DNA of 64,000 bases from Solirubrobacter sp963837485 (GCA_963837485.1 CAWINP010000027.1:1-64000); one strand, 5' to 3'; shown: positions 1 to 8,109, counted from the stretch's first letter. The notes: generated by a model from the sequence alone, not told the origin. Made by a program: numbers and translations.

Positions 1-1
1 G

Positions 2-175
2 ACTCCCGACCTCACGGCCACGTACTCGACGCTCCACTCGTTCGCCAGGCGCGCGCTCGTCAACGGCGCCGCCGGGGCCGTCGTGACGCCGCCCGGCAGC
101 GTGTTGTCGGTGGTGGCGTTCACTGTCACGAACGCGAAGGCGAGCGCCGTGGCGAGCCCGCAGTCCGGCGGCTGA
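2..175 (+). CDS. C-terminal fragment, possibly an ECF sigma factor with SnoaL-like tail (partial)
   Basis: The window opens inside a reading frame that closes at a TGA at 173-175, leaving 57 codons. The stretch ALVNGAAGAVVTPPG followed by a hydrophobic beta strand ending in FTV resembles the SnoaL-like C-terminal extension of ECF41/SigJ-type sigma factors. Family members normally continue with an acidic, Arg-rich end (a DPxRLRRL-type sequence). Here that frame ends early, while the next frame encodes EPAVRRLT, so a frameshift near 150 is possible. The sigma core lies outside the window. The assignment rests on short similarity only. Confidence 0.4.
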   Translation, partial: TPDLTATYSTLHSFARRALVNGAAGAVVTPPGSVLSVVAFTVTNAKASAVASPQSGG

Positions 176-177
176 CG

Positions 178-795
178 TCAGCGCGCGCGGAGCAGCGCGC
201 GCAACGCCTCGATGGCGGCTGCGACGTCGAGCTCTGGATCCAGGAGCGCGTGCAGGAGCAATCCGTCGCCGGCCGCGCCGACGAGCGTGGCGATCGCGTC
301 GGCCGGCGCGCCGTCGAACACGGTTCGCTGCTGTTGGTCGGCCTGCACGATCGCGATGATCAGCCGCCGGTACTCACTCATCATCGCGCCCATGCGCTCG
401 CGCAGTCCCAGGTCGCGCTCGGCCTCGCGCATGGCCTCGAGCATGAGTCGCGACAGCACGGGATCGGTTGCATCGCCGACCTCGGCGGCGATCAGCCCGA
501 GCAGGTCGTCGGTCGTGCGGAGCGCTTCGAAGTCGGCGAGCGGGATCGCGCGCTGGAAGGCCTCGAGCGCCGCCTCGATGAGGAGCTCCTGCTTGCCGTG
601 GAAGTGGTAGCTCACCGAGCCGTGCGGCAGGCCGGCGCGAGCCGCGACCGCGCGCGTCGTCACGCGCCCCCAGCCGAGCTCGGCGATCAACTCGGCGGCG
701 GCGGTCATGAGCCGCTCACGGGTCGCTCTGGAGGCAGGGCCGCGAGACTTCGCAATGTCATCTGAACGACCGGCCTGTCCATTCGGACTGTCCAT
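178..795 (-). CDS. TetR/AcrR family transcriptional regulator
   Basis: A 205-residue protein of usual TetR length. The N-terminal helix-turn-helix lies at about residues 20-65, with the recognition part TTRAVAARAGLPHGSVSYHF, and is followed by an all-helical ligand domain. The ATG at 795 is preferred because the frame upstream runs into the divergent transporter gene and looks non-coding. The start codon lies inside a 14-bp palindrome (789-802). The divergent partner is a drug-type ABC transporter, so the likely job is ligand-relieved repression of that transporter and of itself. The ligand cannot be told from sequence. Confidence 0.9.
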   Translation of the reverse strand: MDSPNGQAGRSDDIAKSRGPASRATRERLMTAAAELIAELGWGRVTTRAVAARAGLPHGSVSYHFHGKQELLIEAALEAFQRAIPLADFEALRTTDDLLGLIAAEVGDATDPVLSRLMLEAMREAERDLGLRERMGAMMSEYRRLIIAIVQADQQQRTVFDGAPADAIATLVGAAGDGLLLHALLDPELDVAAAIEALRALLRAR

Positions 796-802
796 ATGGA
801 CA
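789..802. promoter_or_regulatory. Perfect 14-bp palindrome, probable TetR operator
   Basis: The sequence tgtccatatggaca reads identically on both strands. It sits between the divergent tetR and ABC transporter genes and covers the tetR start codon. Position and symmetry fit an autoregulatory TetR-family operator. Confidence 0.65.
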
Positions 803-825
803 ACAGTATTGGTAGTGTCGGACGC

Positions 826-1836
826 ATGGACCTGAAGCGCTCCCTCGACACCGGCGATCTGGCTGTGGAAGCCACGGGCCTGACCAAGTCCTTCGGGCGC
901 TCGCGCGCGCTCGACGGAGTTGATCTGGCGATTCCCCGCGGCTGCGTCTACGGCGTGCTCGGCCCGAACGGCGCCGGCAAGACCACGACCATCCGCATCC
1001 TCGCGACCCTGCTGCGGCCCGACGGAGGCACCGCGCGCGTGCTCGGTCACGACGTCGTCGCGGACGCGGCCGCGGTGCGATCAAGGGTGAGCCTCACGGC
1101 GCAATTCGCGTCGGTCGACGAGGACCTCACCGCGTTCGAGAACCTCGTGCTCCTCGCCCGGCTGCTCGGTCACACCCGACGCGAGGCGAAGGAGCGCGCC
1201 GGCGAGCTGCTCGCCGCGTTCGACCTCGCCGCCGCCGCCGGGCGGCAGGTCGCTCAGCTCTCGGGCGGGATGCGCCGGCGGCTCGACGTCGCGGCGAGCA
1301 TCATCGTGACGCCCGAGCTGCTGTTTCTCGACGAGCCGACCACGGGCCTGGACCCGCGCAGCCGCAACCACGTGTGGAGCATCGTGCGGGCGATCGTGGC
1401 CGAGGGCACGACCGTCGTGCTCACCACGCAGTACCTCGACGAGGCCGATCGGCTCGCCGACAGGATCGCCGTCGTCAATGCCGGTCGCGTGATCGCCGAG
1501 GGGACCCGAGCGGAGCTCAAGGCCTCGGTCGGCGAGGGCGTGATCCACGTGCGCCTGCGCGACCCCGTCCAGCGCGACCACGCCCGGCAGGTCCTCAGCG
1601 CCGGTCTCGGCGTGCCGGTGCACCCCGAGGCCGATCCCGCCGCGCTCGCCGCGCGGCTCTCCGAGCGGCACGCAACCGAGGACCTCGGGTCGCGCGCCGG
1701 CGCCGCGCTCGTCGAGCTCTCGCGCAGCGGCATCGCGGTCAGCGACTTCGCGCTCGGCCAACCCAGCCTCGACGAGGTGTTCCTCGCATTGACCGGCAGC
1801 CCGGCGGAGACCGCCACCACGGAGGCCATGGCATGA
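826..1836 (+). CDS. ABC transporter ATP-binding protein, DrrA/daunorubicin-resistance type
   Basis: A 336-residue cytoplasmic ATPase that would energise the permease encoded next. Walker A is GPNGAGKTTT at about residues 46-55, the signature is LSGGMRRRL at about 144, and Walker B runs straight into the D-loop in LLFLDEPTTGLD. The C-terminal roughly 100 residues match the extension of DrrA-type exporters. The start at 826 is chosen over an in-frame ATG at 796, because 796 abuts the divergent tetR start and lies inside the palindrome. The stop overlaps the permease start (ATGA). The DrrA/DrrB family exports hydrophobic drugs or lipids; the substrate here is unknown. Confidence 0.93.
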   Translation: MDLKRSLDTGDLAVEATGLTKSFGRSRALDGVDLAIPRGCVYGVLGPNGAGKTTTIRILATLLRPDGGTARVLGHDVVADAAAVRSRVSLTAQFASVDEDLTAFENLVLLARLLGHTRREAKERAGELLAAFDLAAAAGRQVAQLSGGMRRRLDVAASIIVTPELLFLDEPTTGLDPRSRNHVWSIVRAIVAEGTTVVLTTQYLDEADRLADRIAVVNAGRVIAEGTRAELKASVGEGVIHVRLRDPVQRDHARQVLSAGLGVPVHPEADPAALAARLSERHATEDLGSRAGAALVELSRSGIAVSDFALGQPSLDEVFLALTGSPAETATTEAMA

Positions 1837-2633
1837 CCCGAGATCCAGCCCTCGCCACACGGCCGCGGCCGGCGCCGCCGAGCGCGCTCGACGTCTCGCT
1901 GGCGTTCGCCTGGCGATCGCTGCTCAAGCTCAAGCACGTGCCCGAGCAGCTCGGCGACGTGATCGGGATCCCGATCCTCTTCACGCTGCTCTTCACGTAC
2001 CTGTTCGGCGGCGCGCTCGCGGGATCGACCGGCGACTACCTGCAATTCCTGCTGCCGGGAACGCTCGCGCTCGCCGTCGTGTTCGTCACCGTCTACACCG
2101 GCGTGACACTGAACCGCGACCTGGCGACCGGAGCCTTCGACCGGTTCCGGTCGATGCCCGTGTGGCGGCCCGCGCCGATCGTCGGCGGCCTGCTGGGCGA
2201 CGCCGGCCGCTACCTCGTCGCCGCCGGCCTCGTGATCGGGCTGGGGTTCGTGATGGGGTTCCACGCCCACGGCGGACCGGTCGGCATCGTGGCCGCGGTC
2301 GGCCTGGTGCTCGTGTTCGCGTTCGCGCTCTCGTGGGTCTGGACGACGCTCGGCCTCGTCCTGCGTACGCCGAACGCGGTCATGAGCATCGGTTTCGTGA
2401 TCCTGTTCCCGCTCACGTTCATGAGCAACGTGTTCGTCGCGCCCGACACGATGCCGTCGTGGCTGCAGACGTTCGCGGACGTCAACCCGATGTCCCATCT
2501 CGCGACCGCCGAGCGAGGGCTGATGCAGGGCACCGTCACGGCGGGACAGGTGCTGTGGGTGCTCGGCGCCTCAGCCGCGCTCACCGCGCTCTTCGCACCG
2601 GTCACGACGCGGCTGTACCGCAACCGCAGATGA
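1833..2633 (+). CDS. ABC-2 type permease, DrrB-like
   Basis: A 266-residue integral membrane protein with about six hydrophobic segments, typical of ABC-2 permeases. It begins with a proline-rich cytoplasmic tail, then the conserved amphipathic region before TM1. The motif VYTGVTLNRDLATGAFDRFR and the later PMSHLATAERGL are characteristic of the DrrB/NodJ group. It overlaps the ATPase gene by 4 nt (ATGA), so the two are almost certainly translationally coupled and form one exporter. TetR control through the 789-802 palindrome is likely. Confidence 0.92.
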   Translation: MTRDPALATRPRPAPPSALDVSLAFAWRSLLKLKHVPEQLGDVIGIPILFTLLFTYLFGGALAGSTGDYLQFLLPGTLALAVVFVTVYTGVTLNRDLATGAFDRFRSMPVWRPAPIVGGLLGDAGRYLVAAGLVIGLGFVMGFHAHGGPVGIVAAVGLVLVFAFALSWVWTTLGLVLRTPNAVMSIGFVILFPLTFMSNVFVAPDTMPSWLQTFADVNPMSHLATAERGLMQGTVTAGQVLWVLGASAALTALFAPVTTRLYRNRR

Positions 2634-2664
2634 CCTTCGTTTGAGCCCTGTGGCCGCGTCGCGA

Positions 2665-2855
2665 TCACGAGGCAGCGGGCGGCCTCACGTCGAGTACCGC
2701 CTTGCCGCTTATGCGCCGGCTGCGGAGCGCTTCGGTCGCCTCCGCGATCCGGTCCCACGATCCACGCCAGCCGATCTCGACGCTGAGGGCGCCACCGACG
2801 ACGAACGCGACCAGCGTGGCCAGATCCGGGCCGGCCGGCCCCGCGTTGAGGAATG
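2665..2855 (-). pseudogene. C-terminal remnant of a zinc-binding dehydrogenase/quinone oxidoreductase
   Basis: On the minus strand one frame encodes about 60 residues ending at a TGA (2665-2667). It contains LSVEIGWRGSWDRIAEATEA and then RRISGKAVLDV, the usual C-terminal end of MDR-superfamily quinone oxidoreductases and alcohol dehydrogenases. Nothing resembling the nucleotide-binding or catalytic domains lies upstream. The frame instead joins a membrane-protein remnant near 2855. It is a deletion relic, not a functional gene. Confidence 0.7.
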
Positions 2856-3216
2856 AAGACAGGGACTTCGGCGGCCCGACGGTTGATGCGCGGGTCCAGC
2901 CAGTCCTGGTAGGCGTCGACCAGGAACTTGGCGACCACGACGAGGATCACGCCCTCCAGGACCAGGGCCTCCAGCACGGGAATGTCCTGGCCGATGATCG
3001 CGCCGCGGATCGTCAGGAACATCCCGGGGAGCCAGAAGCCGTACTCGATCGCCGTGGCCTGGATCAGCATCGTTGAGACGTTCACGCCGGTCATCGCGGC
3101 GATCGGCGGCATCGAGAAAGCAGGAACGCGACCACGAAGCGCAGCGCGCGCGTGGCCCCGTTGAACAGGACGTGGGCGACCGAGAGCGCGAGCAGGTATG
3201 GCCGGGCCGGCTCTCG
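2856..3216 (-). pseudogene. Remnant of a peptide-type ABC permease (DppB/OppB-like, tentative)
   Basis: Two overlapping minus-strand frames together encode hydrophobic segments: YLLALSVAHVLFNGATRAL in one, then MTGVNVSTMLIQATAIEYGF and a helix ending AKFLVDAYQDWLDPRINR in the next. The ending LVD-x(5)-WLDPRI is typical of the DppB/OppB C-terminus. A frame change near 3118 and the run-on into the dehydrogenase relic at about 2855 show that it is broken. The family assignment is from motif shape only. Confidence 0.5.
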
Positions 3217-3236
3217 ATCACCCCTGCATACCTGTG

Positions 3237-3250
3237 CACCTGTTCAGGTG
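3237..3250. promoter_or_regulatory. Inverted repeat upstream of arsR, probable ArsR/SmtB operator
   Basis: The sequence cacctg-tt-caggtg is a 6+2+6 inverted repeat 18 nt before the arsR GTG. It resembles the metal-sensor ArsR/SmtB operator layout and would let the sensor repress the arsR-CDF pair. Confidence 0.55.
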
Positions 3251-3268
3251 ACGCGCTAGGCTGCGGAT

Positions 3269-3652
3269 GTGCCGCACCCCCTGGAGCACAGCGCCGCCGG
3301 CCGCCCGCTCGGCGCGACCGAAGCCGAGACGCTCGCCGAATCGATGCGCGCCTTCGGCACGGGGAGCCGCGTGCGGCTGCTGTTCGAGTTGCTGCGCGGC
3401 GAGCGCACCGTGGAACAGCTCGCGTCAGCCGCCGGCCTCGAGCCGAACACCGTGTCGCAGCAGCTGCGGGTGCTGCGCCAGCTGCGCTTTGTCACCGCCA
3501 CCCGACGCGGTCGCTTCGTGCTCTATCGCCTCCACGACGACCACGTCGCGCAGCTGCTGACGGCGATCCGCCATCACCACGAGCACACGCTGGCGCCGTC
3601 CTTGCTGGCCCCAAGCGAGGACGCCGCGCCGGCCGTCGAGGAGGCGAAGTGA
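3269..3652 (+). CDS. ArsR/SmtB family metal-sensing repressor
   Basis: A 127-residue winged-helix protein. The HTH (VEQLASAAGLEPNTVSQQLR) lies at about residues 53-72 and is followed by the wing. The C-terminal helix carries DDHVAQLLTAIRHHHEH, whose Asp/His pattern matches the alpha-5 metal site (DxHx10Hx2H-like) of SmtB/CzrA zinc sensors. The GTG start at 3269 follows an inverted repeat. The 3' end overlaps a CDF transporter gene by 4 nt (GTGA). Zn or Co-responsive control of that efflux pump is the natural reading. The metal is inferred. Confidence 0.88.
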   Translation: MPHPLEHSAAGRPLGATEAETLAESMRAFGTGSRVRLLFELLRGERTVEQLASAAGLEPNTVSQQLRVLRQLRFVTATRRGRFVLYRLHDDHVAQLLTAIRHHHEHTLAPSLLAPSEDAAPAVEEAK

Positions 3653-4374
3653 GCGCACGCGCTCATCGACATGGACACGAGCACGGTCATGGCCACAGCC
3701 ACGGCCTCGTCGCGCGGTCGATCGTCTCCTCGCGTGCCGGCCTGCGCGCGGTCGGCTGGAGCCTGCTGGTGCTGCTGGTCACCGCCCTGCTGCAGCTCGC
3801 GGTGTTCATCACGACCGGCAGCGTCGCGCTGCTCGCCGACCTGATCCACAATGTCGGCGACGCGCTGACGGCGGTGCCGCTCGGGATCGCGTTCCTGCTG
3901 CGCTCGTTCAAGGCCGAGAAGCGCGCCGGCTACTTCGTGGTGGCGACGATCTTCGTGAGCGCGTGCGTGGCGCTCGTCGAATCGATCCGGCGGCTGATCG
4001 ACCCGCAGCCGCTCGATCACCTCTGGTCGCTCGCCGCGGCCGGCGCGATCGGCTTCATCGGCAACGAGATCGCGGCGCAGATCCGGACCCGCGCAGGCAA
4101 GCGGCTCGACAGCCCCGCCCTGATCGCGGACGGCGCGCATGCGCGCACCGACGGATTCGTGAGCCTCGCGGTAGTGGCGAGCGCGATCGTCGTCGCGCTC
4201 GGCTTCGAGGCCGGCGATCCGATCATCGGCCTGATCATCACGCTGGTCATCCTGCGCATCACCTGGCAGTCGCTCATCACCGTCCGGCGCGACCCGGGCA
4301 CCGAGCTCGACGTCCGCGAGCCCGCTGTGACCGGCGGTCACGAGCACGAGCACTCCACCGGCCAAGCGAGCTGA
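3649..4374 (+). CDS. Cation diffusion facilitator, zinc-type efflux transporter
   Basis: A 241-residue membrane protein that exports divalent metal, probably Zn, in exchange for protons. It starts with a His-rich cytoplasmic tail (HRHGHEHGHGHSHG). The transport-site residues are visible in HNVGDALT (TM2) and DGAHARTDGFVS (TM5), the HxxxD pattern of zinc-type CDFs. The C-terminus is short, with another His cluster (GGHEHEHS) instead of a full cytoplasmic dimerisation domain. The GTG start overlaps the arsR stop, so sensor and pump are coupled. Confidence 0.9.
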   Translation: MSARAHRHGHEHGHGHSHGLVARSIVSSRAGLRAVGWSLLVLLVTALLQLAVFITTGSVALLADLIHNVGDALTAVPLGIAFLLRSFKAEKRAGYFVVATIFVSACVALVESIRRLIDPQPLDHLWSLAAAGAIGFIGNEIAAQIRTRAGKRLDSPALIADGAHARTDGFVSLAVVASAIVVALGFEAGDPIIGLIITLVILRITWQSLITVRRDPGTELDVREPAVTGGHEHEHSTGQAS

Positions 4375-4398
4375 CGGGGTCGATTCCGTCGTCGAAGC

Positions 4399-4860
4399 TC
4401 AGGCGCTCTCGGCGGCCTCGCGCAATGCCGCCTCGTCGAGTTCGTGTGCGTCGGTCTCGCCGCCGCGGCCGACGAGAATGGACTCCACGGCCACCAGCTC
4501 CTCCGTGTCAGCGAGCACTCCGACGGCGGCCTTGCCGCCACGCAGTGCAGCGCCGAGGCGCTCGCGGCTGGCGTCGTCGAGCCCGAGATTCTTGTGGTGC
4601 AACTTGCCCGCGAGCCCGCCCCCGAGGACCCCGATGCCCAGGCCGACCGGGCCGAGCAGACTGAGGACGGCCCCGGCCGCCATGCCCTTGCCCGCGCTCG
4701 TCGTGCCGGTCTTGTGCGTCTGGAGCTCGCCGTGCTTGTCGAGCACGAGGACGGCGACCGCGTCGTCGACCGCCACGCGGGCGTCCTTCAGCGCGGCCGC
4801 GGCGGCGTGTGCGTCGGGCTCGGCGTCGAAGATGGAGATGACCAGCCGCTTCTCGGCCAT
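4399..4860 (-). CDS. DUF1269-family protein
   Basis: A 153-residue protein. The N-terminal half (about residues 1-50) is a small alpha/beta fold with an F-DAEPDAHAAAAALKDA stretch. The middle (about 62-85) is a Gly/Leu-rich hydrophobic segment, LSLLGPVGLGIGVLGGGLAG, which could insert into a membrane as a glycine zipper. This layout is that of DUF1269 proteins, whose biochemical role is not established. It lies 6 nt behind the carboxymuconolactone-decarboxylase-like gene on the same strand and is probably cotranscribed with it. Confidence 0.8.
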   Translation of the reverse strand: MAEKRLVISIFDAEPDAHAAAAALKDARVAVDDAVAVLVLDKHGELQTHKTGTTSAGKGMAAGAVLSLLGPVGLGIGVLGGGLAGKLHHKNLGLDDASRERLGAALRGGKAAVGVLADTEELVAVESILVGRGGETDAHELDEAALREAAESA

Positions 4861-4866
4861 CGCGAT

Positions 4867-5172
4867 CTACTCGGCGAGCATTTCGAGCTCGACCGCCAGC
4901 GCCTCGACGAGGTTGGTCGTCGCCGATGCGATCCGCGCCGTGCCGACGATCGGCGCGATCGCGGCAAGCACCCCGCGGAGCACCTCGGCGTCGATGCCGA
5001 CCTCCATCGCCGCTTCGAGGTTCGTCGAGTACGAGATCGGCGGGGCATCGACGGCCACGAGCGCGGCGATGCGCGCGAGCATGATCCCTGCCGGGTCGAG
5101 GCTCGACGTCGCGACCGAGTCCTCGGTCATCCGTGCGAGGAGGTCGAGGACCGGAGTCTCGCTGTCAGCCAT
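4867..5172 (-). CDS. Carboxymuconolactone decarboxylase-like (AhpD-fold) protein
   Basis: A 101-residue all-helical protein resembling small CMD/AhpD-fold proteins. The CxxC redox pair of AhpD is absent, so a peroxidase role is unlikely. The segment TARIASATTNLVEALAVELE occupies the usual C-terminal helix. The ATG at 5172 is preceded by AAAGGA. It is first in a two-gene unit with the DUF1269 gene. The substrate is unknown. Confidence 0.75.
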   Translation of the reverse strand: MADSETPVLDLLARMTEDSVATSSLDPAGIMLARIAALVAVDAPPISYSTNLEAAMEVGIDAEVLRGVLAAIAPIVGTARIASATTNLVEALAVELEMLAE

Positions 5173-5285
5173 GGCACGTCCTTTCGTGAGCGGGCGTCGA
5201 ACCTAGGCCGGACCCACCGGGATCGCATCGTCCGCATGGGGTGAACCGGCCTGCGAACAAATGAGCCGAGCGGATGTGGCGGTAC

Positions 5286-5314
5286 TTGACCCCGAGCTCA
5301 TGCGGGGATATCGT
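5286..5314 (+). promoter_or_regulatory. Sigma70-type promoter of the exported glycosidase gene
   Basis: TTGACC (5286-5291) and TATCGT (5309-5314) are separated by 17 nt. Transcription would start about 5320, inside a LacI-type box. A GGGAGG ribosome site (5337-5342) sits 6 nt before the ATG. Confidence 0.55.
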
Positions 5315-5316
5315 CT

Positions 5317-5328
5317 GAAACCGGTTTC
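5317..5328. promoter_or_regulatory. LacI-type operator gaaaccggtttc
   Basis: A perfect 12-bp palindrome with the central CG of LacI/CcpA-family boxes, 2 nt downstream of the predicted -10. It matches the half-sites found at 8043-8078 and 11589-11624, so the glycosidase gene probably belongs to the same regulon. No second box lies 24 bp away here. Confidence 0.75.
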
Positions 5329-5348
5329 TTGGCAACGGGAGGTGCCGA

Positions 5349-6935
5349 ATGGAACGCCCTAACGAACGCGATCTCGTTCGTGGATTGTCTCGTCGTAGCT
5401 TCCTCGGCGCAGCGGGTGCCGCCTTCGTCGGGAGCAGCCTGGCTCGAGTCGGGGCGCGAGTTCCCGGAGCGCTCGCGGCGACGAGCGACGACTTCGTCGC
5501 GCCCACGCTCGAGTTCGGCGATGCAGGCCTACAGGCCGCGCTCGGCGCGCCATATGGCGCGGCGCTCGAGAATCTCATCGACATCAACACTGTCCATGCC
5601 GATCCCGCCGTCTATGACAGCTCTGGCCTGATCAGCTATCCGCCAGGCACGTTCGTGGAGGCCGGCGCGGCCTACACGCCACCACAGCGTTGGACGCGAG
5701 ACAACGCGGTCAATTCCTGGAACGCGATCAGCCTGATCGGCCCCGTGGTCGCGGCCAACACCCTGTGGGCAGCGACCACGCGGCAGTCCGACGGCAGCTT
5801 GATCCTTCTGCAGGACACACAGTGGTGGGACCACATCATCTGGGTCGCCGCGGCCTGGAACCACTACGCGATCACCGGCGATCGCGAGTTCCTCAGCAAC
5901 GCGTTCGAAGCGTCGGTGAACTCGCTGGCGGCTCGCAGGACGAACAACTTCAACGACAGCTACGGCCTGTTCGAGGGGCCGGGCTTCATGAACGACGGCA
6001 TCGCCGGCTATCCCGTCCCGCCGGACAGCTTGACCGGCCGCTCCGGGTTCGTGCTCTCCTATCCGGGCGCCGCCGACATGATGGTCCTGTCGACCAACTG
6101 CGAGTACTACGGCGCGTACCTCGCGCTGGCGAGCATGGCCCGCGAGCTGGGTCGGCACCTCGAAGCCGCGAGGTACCAGAGCGCCGGGAATGCCCTACGA
6201 GGCGCGATCAACCGTCACCTGTGGCGCCAGGACGCCGGCACCTACGGCTACTTCATCCACGGCAGCGACTCGCTGGCCGGGCAGCTCGACACGTCTCAGG
6301 AGGGCGGCGGCCTGGCATTCGCGGTGTTGTTCGGCGTCGGCAACCCCTCACAGATCCGCCGGTTGCTCGCCGGCACGCACTGGCAACCGCGCGGCATCGT
6401 GAACGTGTGGCCTCACTTCCCCCGCTACAACGACGAGATGCCGGGCCGCCACAACGTCATGGTGTGGCCGATGGTCCACTCCATGTTCGGGCACGCCGCG
6501 GCAGTCGGCGGCCGCGTCGACCTGTTCGCCCGCGCCGTCACCAACCTCGCGAACCTCGTCACCGGCATCGACAACCACTTCTACGAGCTCTACAACTCGA
6601 TCACCGGCGCCCGCGACGGCGGCTGGCAGGTCAATCGGCACTGGACGTCCCAGCCCGACCAGACCTGGTCGGCAACCGGGTACCTGCGGATGATCTACTC
6701 CGGATTGTTCGGGCTGACCTTCTCACCGGAACGGCTCACGATCGCGCCCACGCTGCCACCGGGATGGGGCCCGGTCAGCCTGAAGGGCCTGCGATACCGC
6801 GACATGACCCTCGACATCGAGCTGTCCGGTGCAGGCAACCGGGTCCGGTTCTGCACCGTGGATGGCCGCCCGAGCAGGCCCACGGTGTTCGCCCACGACC
6901 ACGGAGCGCACACCGTCCGCGTGCGCCTGGGCTGA
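5349..6935 (+). CDS. Tat-exported six-hairpin glycosidase
   Basis: A 528-residue secreted enzyme. The N-terminus carries a twin-arginine signal (SRRSFLGAAGAAF at about residues 14-27) and an Ala-rich cleavage region. The mature protein shows the repeated helices of six-hairpin glycosidases: RWTRDNAVNSW, WWDHIIWVAAAWNHY, a mid-region CEYYGAYLALASMA, and a later RHNVMVWPMVHSMFGHAA. The C-terminal beta-sandwich-like tail (ERLTIAPTLPPGWG onwards) is typical of GH78/GH15/GH63-like enzymes. The exact family and substrate cannot be fixed by eye. The promoter holds a LacI box, which ties it to the sugar-uptake genes downstream. Confidence 0.8.
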   Translation: MERPNERDLVRGLSRRSFLGAAGAAFVGSSLARVGARVPGALAATSDDFVAPTLEFGDAGLQAALGAPYGAALENLIDINTVHADPAVYDSSGLISYPPGTFVEAGAAYTPPQRWTRDNAVNSWNAISLIGPVVAANTLWAATTRQSDGSLILLQDTQWWDHIIWVAAAWNHYAITGDREFLSNAFEASVNSLAARRTNNFNDSYGLFEGPGFMNDGIAGYPVPPDSLTGRSGFVLSYPGAADMMVLSTNCEYYGAYLALASMARELGRHLEAARYQSAGNALRGAINRHLWRQDAGTYGYFIHGSDSLAGQLDTSQEGGGLAFAVLFGVGNPSQIRRLLAGTHWQPRGIVNVWPHFPRYNDEMPGRHNVMVWPMVHSMFGHAAAVGGRVDLFARAVTNLANLVTGIDNHFYELYNSITGARDGGWQVNRHWTSQPDQTWSATGYLRMIYSGLFGLTFSPERLTIAPTLPPGWGPVSLKGLRYRDMTLDIELSGAGNRVRFCTVDGRPSRPTVFAHDHGAHTVRVRLG

Positions 6936-6980
6936 GATGTAGCCACACCTGAGATGGCCGTCCCGCAGCCGGCCGGGCGC

Positions 6981-8024
6981 TCAGCCGGGAGCCCGGTCGG
7001 GCAGCGTCGAACGCCTGAGCGGTTGCTCAGGGCTCGTGCCGTCCTGCTCGGCGAGCATGCGGTGTGGATAGATGACCGGCGGACGCGTGTGCGTCCCCAG
7101 CCGGTCGAGCTGGTCGACGGTCAGAGCCAGCTCGGCCGCCGGGAGGAGCTCGCGCAGCTGCTCGGGCGTCCGCGGACCGATGATCGGCGAAGCGACGCCG
7201 GGTTGATGCAAGAGCCAGGCGATCGCGACCTGAGGGATCGTGGCGTTGAGCTCTCCCGCGATCGAGCGGAGCTCGTCAACGAGCCGGTGGTTGCGCTCGG
7301 TCGCTCGCCGGTGCGCCGCCTCCTCCGCGCCGTCCGGCGCCTCCGCCAGGCGGCTTCCGGGCTCGGGCGTGCTGTCTCGAGTGTGGCGCCCGGTGAGAAA
7401 GCCGCCACCCAGCGGTCCCCATGGGGTGAGGGGGATTCCCGCCGACCGGGCGAGCGGCAGCAGGTCGAGCTCCGCGGAGCGCTCGACGAGCGAGTATTGC
7501 GCCTGCAGCGCGACGAACGGCGCCCACCCGAGGGCGTCCTGCGTCCGCAACGCCCACGCGAGCAGCCAGGCGGGGAAGTTCGAGACGCCAAGGGCACGCA
7601 CCTTGCCCGCGCGCACCAGGTCATCGAGCGCCGCGAGCACATGCTCGAGCGGCACGCCGGCGTCGGGCGCATGGATCTCGTAGAGGTCGACGGTGTCGAT
7701 CCCGAGGCGCCGCAGACTCGCCTCGCAGGCCGCATGTATGCGTTCCGGCGCCAGGCCCTCGCCGCCGGGGTCGGAGACCGGAAACCGCACCTTCGTCGTG
7801 ACCACGACATCGTCGCGGCGACGCGCCAGCCAGGGCTTGAGCGTGCGCTCGGCGGCGCCGTCGCCATACACATCCGCGGTGTCGAGGAAGTCGTGGCCCG
7901 CGTCAACGAACGCGTCGAGCATTGCGTGTGCCTCAGCCATCCCCGTCCTGCCTCCCATCGACATCGTGCCGAGGCAGAGGCGGCTCTTCGTCAGCTCGTC
8001 CAGGCTGCGAACGTTCGTGACCAT
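6981..8024 (-). CDS. Aldo/keto reductase
   Basis: A 347-residue NADP-dependent oxidoreductase of the AKR superfamily. The catalytic tetrad is visible: Asp in FLDTADVYGDG, Tyr in the same stretch, Lys in VVVTTKVRF and His in LYEIHAPD. C-terminal cofactor-binding elements follow (IPLTPWGPLGGGFLTG, then ASPIIGPRTPEQL). The start at 8024 is chosen for a strong GGAGGA 5-7 nt upstream. The 20 codons farther upstream would read through the operator region. Its promoter carries two LacI boxes, so it likely reduces a sugar or sugar aldehyde generated by this locus. Confidence 0.9.
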   Translation of the reverse strand: MVTNVRSLDELTKSRLCLGTMSMGGRTGMAEAHAMLDAFVDAGHDFLDTADVYGDGAAERTLKPWLARRRDDVVVTTKVRFPVSDPGGEGLAPERIHAACEASLRRLGIDTVDLYEIHAPDAGVPLEHVLAALDDLVRAGKVRALGVSNFPAWLLAWALRTQDALGWAPFVALQAQYSLVERSAELDLLPLARSAGIPLTPWGPLGGGFLTGRHTRDSTPEPGSRLAEAPDGAEEAAHRRATERNHRLVDELRSIAGELNATIPQVAIAWLLHQPGVASPIIGPRTPEQLRELLPAAELALTVDQLDRLGTHTRPPVIYPHRMLAEQDGTSPEQPLRRSTLPDRAPG

Positions 8025-8042
8025 CCAGTCTCCTCCGACGTT

Positions 8043-8084
8043 GAAAGCGGTTTCAAGAATAGCGTTGAAACCGATTACAGACAA
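8043..8084 (-). promoter_or_regulatory. Promoter with paired LacI boxes for the aldo/keto reductase
   Basis: Reading the minus strand, the -35 TTGTCT (8084-8079) and -10 TATTCT (8061-8056) are 17 nt apart. One LacI-type box (8067-8078, gaaaccgattac on the plus strand) fills the spacer. A second (8043-8054, gaaagcggtttc) starts 1 nt after the -10. The box centres are 24 bp apart. The divergent lacI gene starts at 8110. Confidence 0.7.
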
Positions 8085-8109
8085 CCGTGCGAGCCGCTAC
8101 GCTGCCCGT

